Positions 32,994-42,168 of a DNA stretch of 64,000 nucleotides are shown here, in pieces (position 1 is the stretch's first letter; each line of letters opens with the position of its first letter). The position numbers were made by a program, and so were the translations under genes. The stretch spans positions 1 to 64,000 of the forward strand of contig CAZBST010000004.1 in assembly GCA_964494805.1 (NCBI GenBank), read 5' to 3'. The notes under the pieces are model-generated. The model was not told the DNA's origin. It saw nothing but the letters and a program-made list of their open reading frames with translations, and ran no database searches. The DNA comes from CAIYOL01 sp964494805 (GTDB lineage Bacteria > Planctomycetota > Phycisphaerae > Sedimentisphaerales > Anaerobacaceae).

Positions 32994-34640
32994 TTACTTT
33001 TTCTCTCTCGGCCAGTTAGAGAGAGGTTCTGCGTTATCGGTTATGCGCTGTGAGCTATTCTCGTCCGCTGTCCAGCTATCCTCGATAACTTTTTTAAGAG
33101 CGAGCGCAGCGGAGGAATCGGGCATTTTTTCGCAGGCGGCATCAATAGCTTCTTTAGCCGGCTGGAGTCTGCCCATCTGGTAATAAACGTAGGCGAGTAA
33201 GAACTGCAGCTCAGGGGCACCACCGCTCCTGTCCAGCCATTCTTCAAGATCGACTACGCGGCTCTCGAGCTTGTCCTTGTCGCCCACCATAGCCACGATG
33301 TCGATTTTAAACCGTGCATACTCAGGGAAAATCTGCAAGGCTCTGGAAAGGAAGAGGGCGCTGCTCATATATTCGCCTGAGGCAAAAAGGGCGTGGCTCT
33401 TTCCGGCATAAGCAAGTGGGTCATTCGGCTTATAAAGAGATGCCAGAGTGTAGGCATCGGCAGCGCGATAGTATCTGCCCTGCTTAAGATACATCTCTGC
33501 CGCCCGCATACTTTGATTGAATTTGTCATCCGAAAAGGATGCGAAAGTTTCATAAGGACCCAAAACACCTTTGGGTATGGTAGTGGATAAACCAGTCTCA
33601 GCGGGCATTCTAGCCTGAGAACGGCTCAACAGGTCTAAGCGCTTCTGCATTTGCTCTTTAGCCGGTTTTTCGCCGCTTTCATCTTCAGCGGAGACAGCAG
33701 CTTTTTCAATCTGTTGTTCGGCCATTGCAAGTTCAAGCTTTTTTTGCAGGTTATCGAGCTGCTGTTTCATCTGGTCGTAGACATCAGGCGGTTTATTCAT
33801 ATCTACGGCCCAAGGCACACCAAACGGCGTTTCGGCGGTTTCTTCGCCGGCCTGCTCTTTTTGTGTCAGTATCCTAAACGGCTGGTTGACCTCGCTGACC
33901 GGTGTTCTCGGAGCAGCGGTCAGTAAAGAGCTCTTCAGGTCGGACAGGGATTTCTTAGGCACACCTGTTTTATAGCTTTCCTCGCTTATGCCGGGTTTGT
34001 ATTGTTCTGTTGTCGGGGGTTGGTATTGCTGGTTGGTTAGTCTTGCGGGCGAGTATTTGGCGATTTCAGATGAAATTAGTTTTTGCATTTCTGCCGGCGT
34101 CATCGACATCGGTCGCAAGCGTGCCAAAGATATCGCAGATGTAGTGTCGAATACCTCGTCGCGACGCAGCGGTAAGGCTCCGGTAAAATAGGACTGAGCA
34201 GAAGAAATATCAATGTTTGCAGTCGTTGCTCCTGTCCGAATATAATCGCGCGGCATCGTAGATGCTGCCGTCTGGGTTAGTGAATAATATGGTCTATATC
34301 CAAAGGTATAACCGGGGTAACGCTTGTAACGACCGATATCTGCCACGCCGACAGAATCTCTCAAAAACGAATCAAGCGAAGACGAAGGAAGTGTTGTTCC
34401 AAAATCGGTTGGCGCCCTGTATGGCACAACGCCGCGAAAATAGCCCGGACCTCTGATATTGCCGGTAATCAGCAGGTTACCGCTTCCGTCAGTTGCGTCG
34501 GGACTGCGAACCAAGCCTTCACGTCGGACACTCGGCGGAACTGTAGCAGGACTAATATAGCTTCCAGCCGCCCAACCAACTTCTGAAAAAGCAACGAAAA
34601 ACAACAAGCCAACAATAATATGTGCCACCGCTCTTTTCAT
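32994..34640 (-). CDS. Exported TPR protein, 548 aa
   Basis: The ATG at 34640 with AGGTGG upstream gives a signal peptide (MKRAVAHIIVGLLFFVAFSEVGWA). Residues about 25-250 are Tyr/Pro/Ser-rich and low in predicted structure (LRRDEVFDTTS, QQYQPPTTEQYKPG). A coiled coil follows (DQMKQQLDNLQKKLELAMAEQQ), then TPR units from about 365 to 530 (AEMYLKQGRYYRAADAYTLASLYKPND). Last gene of the ispA-dxs-nadK strand run, 53 bases after nadK. Family not recognised; probably an envelope scaffold. Confidence 0.75.
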   Translation of the reverse strand: MKRAVAHIIVGLLFFVAFSEVGWAAGSYISPATVPPSVRREGLVRSPDATDGSGNLLITGNIRGPGYFRGVVPYRAPTDFGTTLPSSSLDSFLRDSVGVADIGRYKRYPGYTFGYRPYYSLTQTAASTMPRDYIRTGATTANIDISSAQSYFTGALPLRRDEVFDTTSAISLARLRPMSMTPAEMQKLISSEIAKYSPARLTNQQYQPPTTEQYKPGISEESYKTGVPKKSLSDLKSSLLTAAPRTPVSEVNQPFRILTQKEQAGEETAETPFGVPWAVDMNKPPDVYDQMKQQLDNLQKKLELAMAEQQIEKAAVSAEDESGEKPAKEQMQKRLDLLSRSQARMPAETGLSTTIPKGVLGPYETFASFSDDKFNQSMRAAEMYLKQGRYYRAADAYTLASLYKPNDPLAYAGKSHALFASGEYMSSALFLSRALQIFPEYARFKIDIVAMVGDKDKLESRVVDLEEWLDRSGGAPELQFLLAYVYYQMGRLQPAKEAIDAACEKMPDSSAALALKKVIEDSWTADENSSQRITDNAEPLSNWPREKK

Positions 34641-34693
34641 AATATTAAATACCACCTATCTTTGAACTATGTTCATAGTTAAACAGTCACGAG

Positions 34694-35569
34694 TTACTGC
34701 AAAACGCGGTCCTTCTTATACTTCGGCTTTTCCGCCCAACTAAGCTTGGTGGCCAAAGTATCCCACTGCGTCCTAAGGGGGTTGTTCACCACTAAAAAAA
34801 CGCCTTTATTCCTTTCGATTCTTACCACATCATCAACCGATAGTTTGGAAGAAATCTGGCCATCGACGGAAACGGTAGTGCCTTCATTAACACTGACTCC
34901 AAAAACTTCTACCTTGCTGTCGGCATTGATAACGATGGGTCTGAAGCTGAACGAATGTGGACAAATGGGCGTAACAACCATTGCCTGCATATTTGCTGAA
35001 AGTATGGGTCCAGCCGCCGAGAGATTATAAGCCGTCGAGCCGGTGGGTGTGGAAATTATAAGGCCGTCACTTACCAGTCCGTCCATAGCAGACTGGCCGT
35101 CGACCGACATCTTCAGCTCAATCATTTTAAAAGGAGGTCCGGCTGTGATGAAAACGTCATTGATGGCCGCCGAGGAGAATTTTTCCCGGCCGTTGTTGAA
35201 AATCCTGCATTTGAGCATCATACGTTTCTCTATGCGCAGTTTTCGTGACGTTAAAGAAGGGAAAAATTCTTTAAGCTCTCCGAGGCTGAATTCGGTGAGA
35301 AAGCCGAGCTTACCGAGGTTAACGCCTATGACCGGCACATTGACCTGACTGAGTTGTCTGGCAGCGGAGGTAATACTTCCATCGCCGCCGAAGACAACCG
35401 CGAAATCGGCCTCTTTCAAAATATCAACGGTGCACCGCTCTATACCGCAACTGGCAACGACTTCGGCTTTACCCTTGGCGAAATCGAGAAATTCCTCAAC
35501 CACCTCGGCAACGTGGCCCTTCTTCGGGTCGCTGAAAATCACCAATTTTGGCAAATTGCCTTTCGCCAT
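34694..35569 (-). CDS. nadK: NAD kinase
   Basis: Phosphorylates NAD to NADP. The 291 residues show VVFGGDGSI (GGDG motif), VIGVNLGKLGFLTEF, the substrate-binding NDVFI and STPTGSTAYNLSAAGPI, all diagnostic. It follows dxs by 36 bases; supplying NADPH for the DXP pathway is a plausible reason for the grouping. Confidence 0.96.
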   Translation of the reverse strand: MAKGNLPKLVIFSDPKKGHVAEVVEEFLDFAKGKAEVVASCGIERCTVDILKEADFAVVFGGDGSITSAARQLSQVNVPVIGVNLGKLGFLTEFSLGELKEFFPSLTSRKLRIEKRMMLKCRIFNNGREKFSSAAINDVFITAGPPFKMIELKMSVDGQSAMDGLVSDGLIISTPTGSTAYNLSAAGPILSANMQAMVVTPICPHSFSFRPIVINADSKVEVFGVSVNEGTTVSVDGQISSKLSVDDVVRIERNKGVFLVVNNPLRTQWDTLATKLSWAEKPKYKKDRVLQ

Positions 35570-35605
35570 TTTAAGATTACCCCTTTTTACGCTATTGTCG
35601 GGCGA

Positions 35606-37504
35606 TTACCGGGCTGGACGTAATATTTCTTTTGCCGCCTGTATTATTCTATCGGCACTTATTCCCCCCTGCATAAGCTGAGCATTGCGGGAATCGTGCC
35701 TTAAAAATGCCCTGGGCATACCAAGGGTTACAATCGGCTTTGTAATCGGGCTTGGCAAAGTAGCAGCAGCTGCTTCGAGCACGGCTGAGCCAAAGCCACA
35801 GGCAAGACCGTGGTCTTCGAGCGTTATTATACCTTTGTGTCGTTTGGGCAGGGAAATAATTTTTTCATCGAGCGGAGCGGCGAATCGCGCATTTATCACA
35901 TCGGTGTCAATGCCATCCTGCTGAAGAAGCTCAGCCGCCTGAAGGGCGGTAGTAAGCACGCTTCCGTAAGCGACAATTGCTATCGCCGATTTAGGGTTGC
36001 TTTTGACAACGACAGCCCTGCCCAATTCAAACGGCTGGGCACAAGCGGACAGGTCAAACTCACTCGATGGAACAAGGTCTCTGGGATACCTTAAACAGAC
36101 CGGTTTATTTTCTGTCAGGGCAAATTCCAAAGCCAGTTTTAATTCACCCTCATTAGCAGGCGCCGTCAGGACCATATTCGGCATCATTCTTAAAAAGCCG
36201 ATATCCATCAGCCCGTGATGCGTTGGGCCGTCGGAGCCGACGACACCGGCCCTGTCGATACAAAAAACAACCGGCAGATTCTGCATCGCTACTTCTTGGG
36301 CTATCTGGTCGAAACTTCGCTGCAGGAAAGTCGAATAGATACAGACGAAAGGTTTCAGGCCGCTCTTGGCGAGACCTGCTGCAATATCTACCGCGACACT
36401 TTCAGCAATACCGACATCGTAGAACCTGTCGGGGAATTTTTTTTGAAATTCGGCCAGCCCTGTTCCATCGCACATTGCGGAGGTTATAGCTACAATACTG
36501 CTATCCTTTTCAGCCAGCTCAGTCAGATGCTGACCGAAAGCGTCGGTAAAGCTGCGCCTGGCGCCGGCGGAGGTTTCTACGGCATCTCCATTTATTTTGA
36601 AGGGTCCTGTCGAATGAAATCTCCTCGGGTCATCATCAGCAGGAGCAAAACCCCTGCCTTTCTTTGTAAAAGTGTGCAAAATTGCGGGGTGGTTTAAATG
36701 CAATGAGGCCTTGAATAGTTGTATAAGCGATTCGATGTCGTGGCCGTCAACAGGACCAAAGTATGGGATGTTCAAGCTCTCGAACATCTGACTGGCGGGA
36801 AAGACCATACGAATACTCTTTTTGATTCTTTCAATTGCCTCCTCAACGGTTTTACCGATAAGGGGCATATGTTCGAGGATGTTTTTGGTGGTTTTTCGCA
36901 AATCCTCGTAAGTTTGGCTCAAGCGGACTTTGGAGAAGTATTTTGCCACTGCTCCCTGTGTAGCATCGATTGCCATCGAGTTATCGTTGAGGACTATAAG
37001 TAATTGCCTCTTTACCAAACCGAGATTATTCAGCGCCTCGAAAGACAGGCCGTTCACGATACTGGCATCTCCGACGAGTGCCACGATTTTATCGTTCTTT
37101 CCACTTTTAGCCTGTCCCATCGCTATTCCAATTGCCGTTGCTATCGAGGTTCCAGCGTGGCCGACGGCAAACTGGTCATAAATACTTTCATCCGGATTGG
37201 GAAAGCCGCTTATTCCATCGCTTTTGCGAAGTCTGGCGAAATCAGCCCTTCGGCCGGTTATGATTTTGTGTGCATAACATTGATGGCCGACATCCCAAAG
37301 GAGCTTATCTGTTTTGAAATCGAATACATAATGCAGGGCCAGCGTCAGCTCCACGACGCCGAGGTTGCTGGCCAAATGCCCGCCTGTTTTACTCACTGAG
37401 GTAAGAATAAACCAGCGTATCTCATCCGCCAACTGCTTGAGCTGCTGCACGGACAGCTTCTTTACGTCATCAGGGCTGTTTATTTGTTCCAATAAGTCAG
37501 CCAT
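35606..37504 (-). CDS. dxs: 1-deoxy-D-xylulose-5-phosphate synthase
   Basis: First enzyme of the non-mevalonate isoprenoid pathway; condenses pyruvate and glyceraldehyde 3-phosphate with thiamine diphosphate. The length of 632 residues is normal. Motifs include LLWDVGHQCYAHKIITGR, AVGHAGTSIATAIGIA, the ThDP-binding GDASIVNGLSFEALNN, FGPVDGHD, and the transketolase part with DRAGVVGSDGPTHHGLMD. It lies 15 bases after the prenyl synthase gene. Confidence 0.97.
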   Translation of the reverse strand: MADLLEQINSPDDVKKLSVQQLKQLADEIRWFILTSVSKTGGHLASNLGVVELTLALHYVFDFKTDKLLWDVGHQCYAHKIITGRRADFARLRKSDGISGFPNPDESIYDQFAVGHAGTSIATAIGIAMGQAKSGKNDKIVALVGDASIVNGLSFEALNNLGLVKRQLLIVLNDNSMAIDATQGAVAKYFSKVRLSQTYEDLRKTTKNILEHMPLIGKTVEEAIERIKKSIRMVFPASQMFESLNIPYFGPVDGHDIESLIQLFKASLHLNHPAILHTFTKKGRGFAPADDDPRRFHSTGPFKINGDAVETSAGARRSFTDAFGQHLTELAEKDSSIVAITSAMCDGTGLAEFQKKFPDRFYDVGIAESVAVDIAAGLAKSGLKPFVCIYSTFLQRSFDQIAQEVAMQNLPVVFCIDRAGVVGSDGPTHHGLMDIGFLRMMPNMVLTAPANEGELKLALEFALTENKPVCLRYPRDLVPSSEFDLSACAQPFELGRAVVVKSNPKSAIAIVAYGSVLTTALQAAELLQQDGIDTDVINARFAAPLDEKIISLPKRHKGIITLEDHGLACGFGSAVLEAAAATLPSPITKPIVTLGMPRAFLRHDSRNAQLMQGGISADRIIQAAKEILRPAR

Positions 37505-37519
37505 TAAAAATTCTTCCGA

Positions 37520-38542
37520 TTATTTTGTTCTTTTCAGCAGGGCGATTGCGAGATTTCTGAGGGTGTCGGCTCTTTGGCCGAAGGGTTCCAAAACCACTAC
37601 CGCTTCATCGGCGAGCTTTTTCTGTAATTGCCTTGATTTTTCCATCCCGAGGACGGCTGGGTAGGTTATCTTGCCCGCTTTGGCATCTTTACCGGCTGTT
37701 TTGCCCAAGTGCTCGCTCGAAGCACAGACGTCAAGAATATCATCTGCTATCTGAAAGCCCAGGCCAATCTTCAGGCCGTATTCACAGAGACGGCCAAGGT
37801 CACTATCTGAAGCCGTCCCGCAGACGGCTCCCATAGCGGCGGCGCAACGGAACACCTTAGCGGTCTTGTTGGTATGGATATATTCCAAAATTTCTTCGCC
37901 GCCCCCGTTGCTTCGTTTTTGCCCGCCGCCCCGACTCGCGTCGGGAGACGCGGGGGCAGGCGAAGCAAAACGGCGGGGGCCGTTTTCAGCCTTGAGGTCG
38001 GCCAGTTGACCTGCAATCATACCAGCAGGACCTGCGGCCTGCGCCAATTCGCCAATCAATCTGACTGCGATAGGCGCGTCATCAATTTCCTTTGCCAAAA
38101 CCTCAAAGGCAAGCGTCAAAAGGGCGTCACCTGTAAGAACGGCCGTTGCCTCATCAAAGGCCTTATGGCAGGTCGGCTGTCCCCGGCGAAAGTCATCATC
38201 ATCCATCGCCGGCAAATCATCGTGGACAAGAGAATAGGTGTGCACCATCTCAATCGCCGCTGCTGCAATTTCAGCATTGTGATTTATTTTGCCGCTGACA
38301 AGTTCGCAGCACCAGAGAACCAGCGCCGAACGCACCCGCTTGCCGCCGGCTTCGAGTGTATACCTGATTGCCTTTTTTAAATCACCACTAATATCAGTCT
38401 GCTTGGCGATAAGCCCGGACAGCGTATCATTTACAAACTGCGCTTTCTCACTTAGCTGAGTATTGAAGTCGCCATTTATGGCCTGGTTTGATGGCATATA
38501 TGGTTCCGTCTTATAATTTTGCGTTTTTGACCCAAACTCCAT
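37520..38542 (-). CDS. ispA: Farnesyl/geranylgeranyl diphosphate synthase with in-frame insert
   Basis: Chain-elongating prenyltransferase. The first Asp-rich motif is DDLPAMDDDD (108-117) and the second is DDILD (267-271), with GGKRVR and TNKTA substrate residues. The residues between the two motifs contain an extra stretch, about 188-215 (NGPRRFASPAPASPD and GGGQKRSNGGG), absent from typical enzymes, where GQMLDL...EELEYIH runs on directly. This corresponds to an 84-bp palindromic DNA insert (37898-37981). Start: ATG 38542 sits immediately after a TATAAT, so ATG 38497 (MPSNQ) may be the true start. First gene of the isoprenoid operon. Confidence 0.92.
   Translation of the reverse strand: MEFGSKTQNYKTEPYMPSNQAINGDFNTQLSEKAQFVNDTLSGLIAKQTDISGDLKKAIRYTLEAGGKRVRSALVLWCCELVSGKINHNAEIAAAAIEMVHTYSLVHDDLPAMDDDDFRRGQPTCHKAFDEATAVLTGDALLTLAFEVLAKEIDDAPIAVRLIGELAQAAGPAGMIAGQLADLKAENGPRRFASPAPASPDASRGGGQKRSNGGGEEILEYIHTNKTAKVFRCAAAMGAVCGTASDSDLGRLCEYGLKIGLGFQIADDILDVCASSEHLGKTAGKDAKAGKITYPAVLGMEKSRQLQKKLADEAVVVLEPFGQRADTLRNLAIALLKRTK
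37898..37981. repeat. 84-bp palindromic insert inside ispA
   Basis: GC-rich inverted repeat whose outer arms share TTGCTTCG/CGAAGCAA and whose centre is a perfect hairpin CGCGTC-GGGA-GACGCG (37937-37952). Its length is a multiple of three (28 codons) and it leaves the reading frame open. In design it resembles the palindromic elements known to insert in frame in Rickettsia genes; a homologous relation is not claimed. Confidence 0.6.
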
Positions 38543-38578
38543 ATTATATCCGATATTGACAGATTTTCACAGTAAATT

Positions 38579-39511
38579 ATGAATACCAATAGATTGCTAA
38601 TTCTGGGCGCTACCGCATCAGGAAAGGGACGATTGGCCTTTGATTTGGCTGAAAGTCTGGATGCCGAAATAATCAGTATCGATTCGATGAAGGTCTATCG
38701 GCGAATGGATATCGGCACAGCCAAGCCGCCCCGACAGGCGCGCGAGCGCATCAAATATCATCTAATCGATGTGGTTGAGCCAAGCGAAGCCTTCAGTGTC
38801 GGAAAATTTCTCGATTTGGCCTACGATGCAATAGAGCAGATAAAGCATCGCAAAAAAGGAATAATCGCGGTCGGCGGAACCGCCCTTTATATAAAGGCTT
38901 TGCTGTATGGCCTGTTTGAAGGGCCGGGAGACGATAAGCAAATACGTGCAGAATTGCAGGCCGAAGCAGAAAATAAAGGGCTGGAACAACTATACCGACA
39001 ATTAACAGAAATCGACCCTGTTACCGCCGAGCGCATCGGCCGCAGAGACCGCAAACGTATAATTCGCGCCCTCGAAGTTCACAAAATCACCGGAAAACCG
39101 ATTTCAAGTCTTCAGCAGCAATTCGACGCAGAAAATCCTTTGCACGACTGGACAATAATCGGGCTGCGAAGGGAGAAAAGCGTTGAAAACAGCCGAATAA
39201 ACCAGCGGGTGAAAAAAATAATTGAAGCAGGCCTTGTCGATGAGGTCAAAGGACTGCTGGCTGAAGAAAAACCTTTGAGCCAGCAGGCCCGATGCGCAAT
39301 CGGCTACGCTGAGATAATTGACCACCTGAACGGCAAGATTAGTTTAGAGGATGCAACGGAACTGATGAAGAAAAACACGCGGCGTTTTGCCAAGAACCAG
39401 CGGACGTGGTTCAAGACCTTCAAAGATGTTCACTGGCTCGATATCTCTGCTGATGAACCGCCGGAAGAAATCTTCAGCCACGCAAAGACATTATTAAACA
39501 ATATTGAATAA
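38579..39511 (+). CDS. miaA: tRNA dimethylallyltransferase
   Basis: Adds a dimethylallyl group to A37 of tRNAs reading UNN codons. The 310 residues show P-loop GATASGKGRLA, SIDSMKVYRRMDIGTAKP, HLIDVVEP, GGTALYIKALLYG and RRFAKNQRTWF. It uses DMAPP from the isoprenoid operon that diverges from it only 36 bases away. Confidence 0.96.
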   Translation: MNTNRLLILGATASGKGRLAFDLAESLDAEIISIDSMKVYRRMDIGTAKPPRQARERIKYHLIDVVEPSEAFSVGKFLDLAYDAIEQIKHRKKGIIAVGGTALYIKALLYGLFEGPGDDKQIRAELQAEAENKGLEQLYRQLTEIDPVTAERIGRRDRKRIIRALEVHKITGKPISSLQQQFDAENPLHDWTIIGLRREKSVENSRINQRVKKIIEAGLVDEVKGLLAEEKPLSQQARCAIGYAEIIDHLNGKISLEDATELMKKNTRRFAKNQRTWFKTFKDVHWLDISADEPPEEIFSHAKTLLNNIE

Positions 39512-39516
39512 GTGTC

Positions 39517-40107
39517 TTAGACGGTCTGGAGTTGTCGTTGGGCGCGGAGGAACGCAGCAGTATCGCTTAAAACAAGCTGTTTTATCAGGCCGGCCGAGAC
39601 TGAAGTCAGGCCCATACTTAATATTTTTTCCTCAACCATTGAGGCAATTGTTCTGGCAGTTTGCCTGGAAACATCATAGTCGGTTACGAGGTCATTGACT
39701 ATTTTAGACTTGTCCCAGCGAGACCGGTGGGGCGATTGCTGAACTCCGTAGAGCATTTCGGCATCGGCGAGCTGCTGAATATCGATCGAAACAACCTCAG
39801 TTCGAGAGCGTTTAAGCTTGCGGTTGAGATGGTGCTCACTTAACGCAACCGCGGCATCTTCATACTCTGTGGCGGTCAAAACCGCCTTGATTATCGAGAG
39901 GATTTCGCTGCTGGTTACAGTGCGCGGTTTTTTTTCGTGATAAAGAGAATAAGTTACCACATCCGCAAGTTGCTCAGCGATGTATATATCGGCCTGCCCA
40001 TCGTGAGCAAGAGCATTACTGATAGTGCCGATGACTTTTGTGTGCAGATATTCTTCGATGTTGCCATCGACCTTTACGACTTTAAGCCGCACTTTCATCC
40101 CCATCAT
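39517..40107 (-). CDS. Double ATP-cone domain protein, 196 aa
   Basis: The N-terminal half (about 3-90: VRLKVVKVDGNIEEYLHTKVIGTISNAL) is an ATP-cone like the nucleotide-sensing domain of NrdR and ribonucleotide reductases. The C-terminal half (about 128-190: SRWDKSKIVNDLVTDYDVSRQTARTIA) looks like a second, more divergent cone. There is no zinc ribbon, so it should not bind DNA as NrdR does. GGAGG lies upstream. It sits 69 bases downstream of nrdR on the same strand, suggesting joint action in sensing ATP/dATP. Confidence 0.75.
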   Translation of the reverse strand: MMGMKVRLKVVKVDGNIEEYLHTKVIGTISNALAHDGQADIYIAEQLADVVTYSLYHEKKPRTVTSSEILSIIKAVLTATEYEDAAVALSEHHLNRKLKRSRTEVVSIDIQQLADAEMLYGVQQSPHRSRWDKSKIVNDLVTDYDVSRQTARTIASMVEEKILSMGLTSVSAGLIKQLVLSDTAAFLRAQRQLQTV

Positions 40108-40176
40108 TTGCCTCCTTGCAAAAATTTAATGATGGTTCAATTGTCTTTTCCTTTAGCCGATAAAGCTTTTCATCTC

Positions 40177-40668
40177 TCAGGCATCAAAAAGCTTCGGCTG
40201 CCCACTATACTCGGCCTGCTGAATGGCCTGACTTACTTCTTCAATCAGCTCGCCCGCATCTTCGAAGTCCCGATAGACGCTCGCAAAGCGGATATACGCA
40301 ACCTTGTCAACTCCCCGCAGATGTCTCATCACACTTTCGCCGACAAAAGCCGACGTTACCTCCTTGTCGGAATTTTTAAATATATCCTCTTCAACCTTGT
40401 CAGCTATCTGCTGAATTTGCTCGGCAGAGACAGGTCTTTTATAACAGGCCTTCTGCAAACCTCCAACGATTTTATCTCTGTCGTAAGGGACGCGAGAACT
40501 GTCCTTTTTTACCACGCAGAGCTTAAAACTTTCACCTATTTTTTCATAGGTAGTAAAGCGCTTTTTGCATACCAAGCACTGACGCCGGCGTCTGATTATT
40601 CTGCCGGTATCGCTCGAACGCGAATCAACAACTTTATCGTGGTTCTCCTTGCAAAAGGGACATCTCAC
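40177..40668 (-). CDS. nrdR: Transcriptional repressor NrdR
   Basis: Represses ribonucleotide reductase genes in response to dATP. A GTG start with GAGGTGG upstream. A zinc ribbon MRCPFC...CLVCKKRF (two Cys-x2-Cys pairs) with the basic RRRRQC, then an ATP-cone (about 47-137). The 163 residues fit the family. No nrd gene is in the window, so targets are elsewhere. Confidence 0.96.
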   Translation of the reverse strand: MRCPFCKENHDKVVDSRSSDTGRIIRRRRQCLVCKKRFTTYEKIGESFKLCVVKKDSSRVPYDRDKIVGGLQKACYKRPVSAEQIQQIADKVEEDIFKNSDKEVTSAFVGESVMRHLRGVDKVAYIRFASVYRDFEDAGELIEEVSQAIQQAEYSGQPKLFDA

Positions 40669-40915
40669 GAACTAAGCCCACCTCGAAAAACTCATCAAAA
40701 GTTATTGTAATTTATCAAAACAATACCACCTGTCGCCGTTTTTCAAATTGTAAGCCCAATATATAGTATGTCAAAGAAAATCTTGCGAAACTTTGCAAAT
40801 GGCCCGGACGGAGGGCTGTTAAATCTTATTTTTGGCGTTCTCAATTTACGGTAGGACAAACACTAAGGGAAAAAGTTAAAAAAAACTCACAGCCCTTTTT
40901 GCCGGTGATTTTTTA

Positions 40916-40950
40916 TAAAAAAAGGTCTCTGCACCAAGGGCGCAGAGACC
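40916..40950 (-). terminator. Intrinsic terminator, minus strand
   Basis: A 9-bp stem GGTCTCTGC/GCAGAGACC (40924-40932 and 40942-40950) is followed on the minus strand by seven T. No equivalent T-run exists on the plus side. Confidence 0.75.
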
Positions 40951-41172
40951 CAACTCGGAAAGAAACTTATATGGCCCCCCCAAAAAACTCTCTCCTTATC
41001 TCTTGCACAACGCAAGAGAGTTTGCTTGCGTTTCCACCTTGATGATTATACGCAGTAGTCCCCCACAACGGAAGGATTAATAAGCCAAGCTAATGATACG
41101 AAGAATCACCGGGCGGTTAAACTAAGGATAAACCAAGTTAAACTTACCTCGCCCCCTTTATATGCCTGGCCG
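40916..41172 (-). ncRNA. Candidate structured small RNA or long 3' UTR of thyA
   Basis: The 650 bases between nrdR and thyA hold no credible gene but on the minus strand contain a promoter-like pair (41179-41207), a nested hairpin (CTCTTGC-GTTGT-GCAAGAG, 41000-41018, inside AAACTCTC/GAGAGTTT) and a terminator (40916-40950). This is the architecture of an independent RNA of about 250 bases; it could equally be the tail of the thyA message. No known RNA family was recognised. Confidence 0.3.
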
Positions 41173-41178
41173 TATTAA

Positions 41179-41207
41179 AGTCTAACATAAAAATCACAAA
41201 GGGACAA
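41179..41207 (-). promoter_or_regulatory. Possible promoter downstream of thyA
   Basis: On the minus strand TTGTCC (41202-41207), a 17-base spacer and TAGACT (41179-41184), each matching four of six consensus bases. Confidence 0.3.
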
Positions 41208-41316
41208 ATCAGGATACTCGTTTTTTTAATCTTTATCACAGCCCGATAAAATTGCATTTTCCAGAGGCGAACAAGCCTACAGGAACATTCAGTTTGCAAA
41301 TTACAACCTGATTTGA

Positions 41317-42168
41317 TTATTTTGCGTCTTTGGGCTTCGCATACCAATCCGGATCTTTGACCAACTTTTCCCTGGCTTCTTTTGTCATTATTTCAAAAGC
41401 AGGATGCGTGCTTTGCCAGGAGCGCTCGGTAAATGGACTCTGGCGCATCTTCTTCACTTCTTTACTGACGTCGTGAAAATAGCTGCCGTAGATATGCAGT
41501 GAATCGCTTACATCAACATACCTGCCCACAGCTACCTGCTGATTGATTTTTCTGGAAATCTCCTCGGCAATTATTCTCTGAAGGTCGGTGATAGCATAGA
41601 CGTTCATAAACCAGGCCTTGTAAAGGTCTCTGCTTCGCCAGTGCGTATTCATATTAAGCCGTCGTGTGCCGTTGCTGTCGGCGACCAGCCGACACCAGAT
41701 TCTCTGCAGGCAGGGAGGGTGGTCTGTCTGCGGGTCAACGGTCGGCATCCAAGTTATCGCCTGTGCCCTTCGGGTGTGATTAACATCAGAAAGCTTATCG
41801 ATAATATATTGAATTTGGTCGATTCCATTGTAGGCAAAGAGACGCTGGTGATAGGTATATGTCCACTTGCCGGCGGCAGGGTCAATCCAGTGGTCGTGAA
41901 TACCATCGACCACCTCCTGCCGGTAGGCCTCAAGCTCGGCAGGCCCGCCGGGAAAATTCTTGTGGATTCTCGGCTCGGCGAAGGGGTCCGTAACGGTAAT
42001 TATAACGGTTGCGTCTTTGCTGGGAGGGTCCGTGGGCTTATCATACTGAGTTTTGACTTCAATGCCGTTGTCCCATACCGCCAAGACGGCTTTTTCCCAC
42101 GCCTGCGGCAAACAATCAGCAGTGATTGAAATTACCGGCACAAAACCTGCGGTTACAATCGGAGTCAT
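41317..42168 (-). CDS. thyA: Thymidylate synthase-fold protein, archaeal-like ThyA
   Basis: Likely makes dTMP from dUMP. The sequence differs much from E. coli ThyA in length (283) and N-terminus but keeps the active site: PPCLQR with nucleophile Cys153, RSRD (Arg178, Ser179, Asp181), Asn189 in FMNVYA, and His225/Tyr227 in SLHIYG. DPFAEPRIHKNFPGG and GIHDHWIDP recall archaeal members of the family. Hydroxymethylase activity on dCMP or dUMP cannot be excluded, although Asn189 favours dUMP. Translation is coupled to the upstream membrane gene (TGAATG). Presence near nrdR fits deoxynucleotide metabolism. Confidence 0.85.
   Translation of the reverse strand: MTPIVTAGFVPVISITADCLPQAWEKAVLAVWDNGIEVKTQYDKPTDPPSKDATVIITVTDPFAEPRIHKNFPGGPAELEAYRQEVVDGIHDHWIDPAAGKWTYTYHQRLFAYNGIDQIQYIIDKLSDVNHTRRAQAITWMPTVDPQTDHPPCLQRIWCRLVADSNGTRRLNMNTHWRSRDLYKAWFMNVYAITDLQRIIAEEISRKINQQVAVGRYVDVSDSLHIYGSYFHDVSKEVKKMRQSPFTERSWQSTHPAFEIMTKEAREKLVKDPDWYAKPKDAK

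Noticed and set aside
35606..38542. CRISPR-like repeats or other arrays
   Set aside because: The only repeat is the single palindrome in ispA. No regularly spaced identical repeats with unique spacers occur anywhere in the window.
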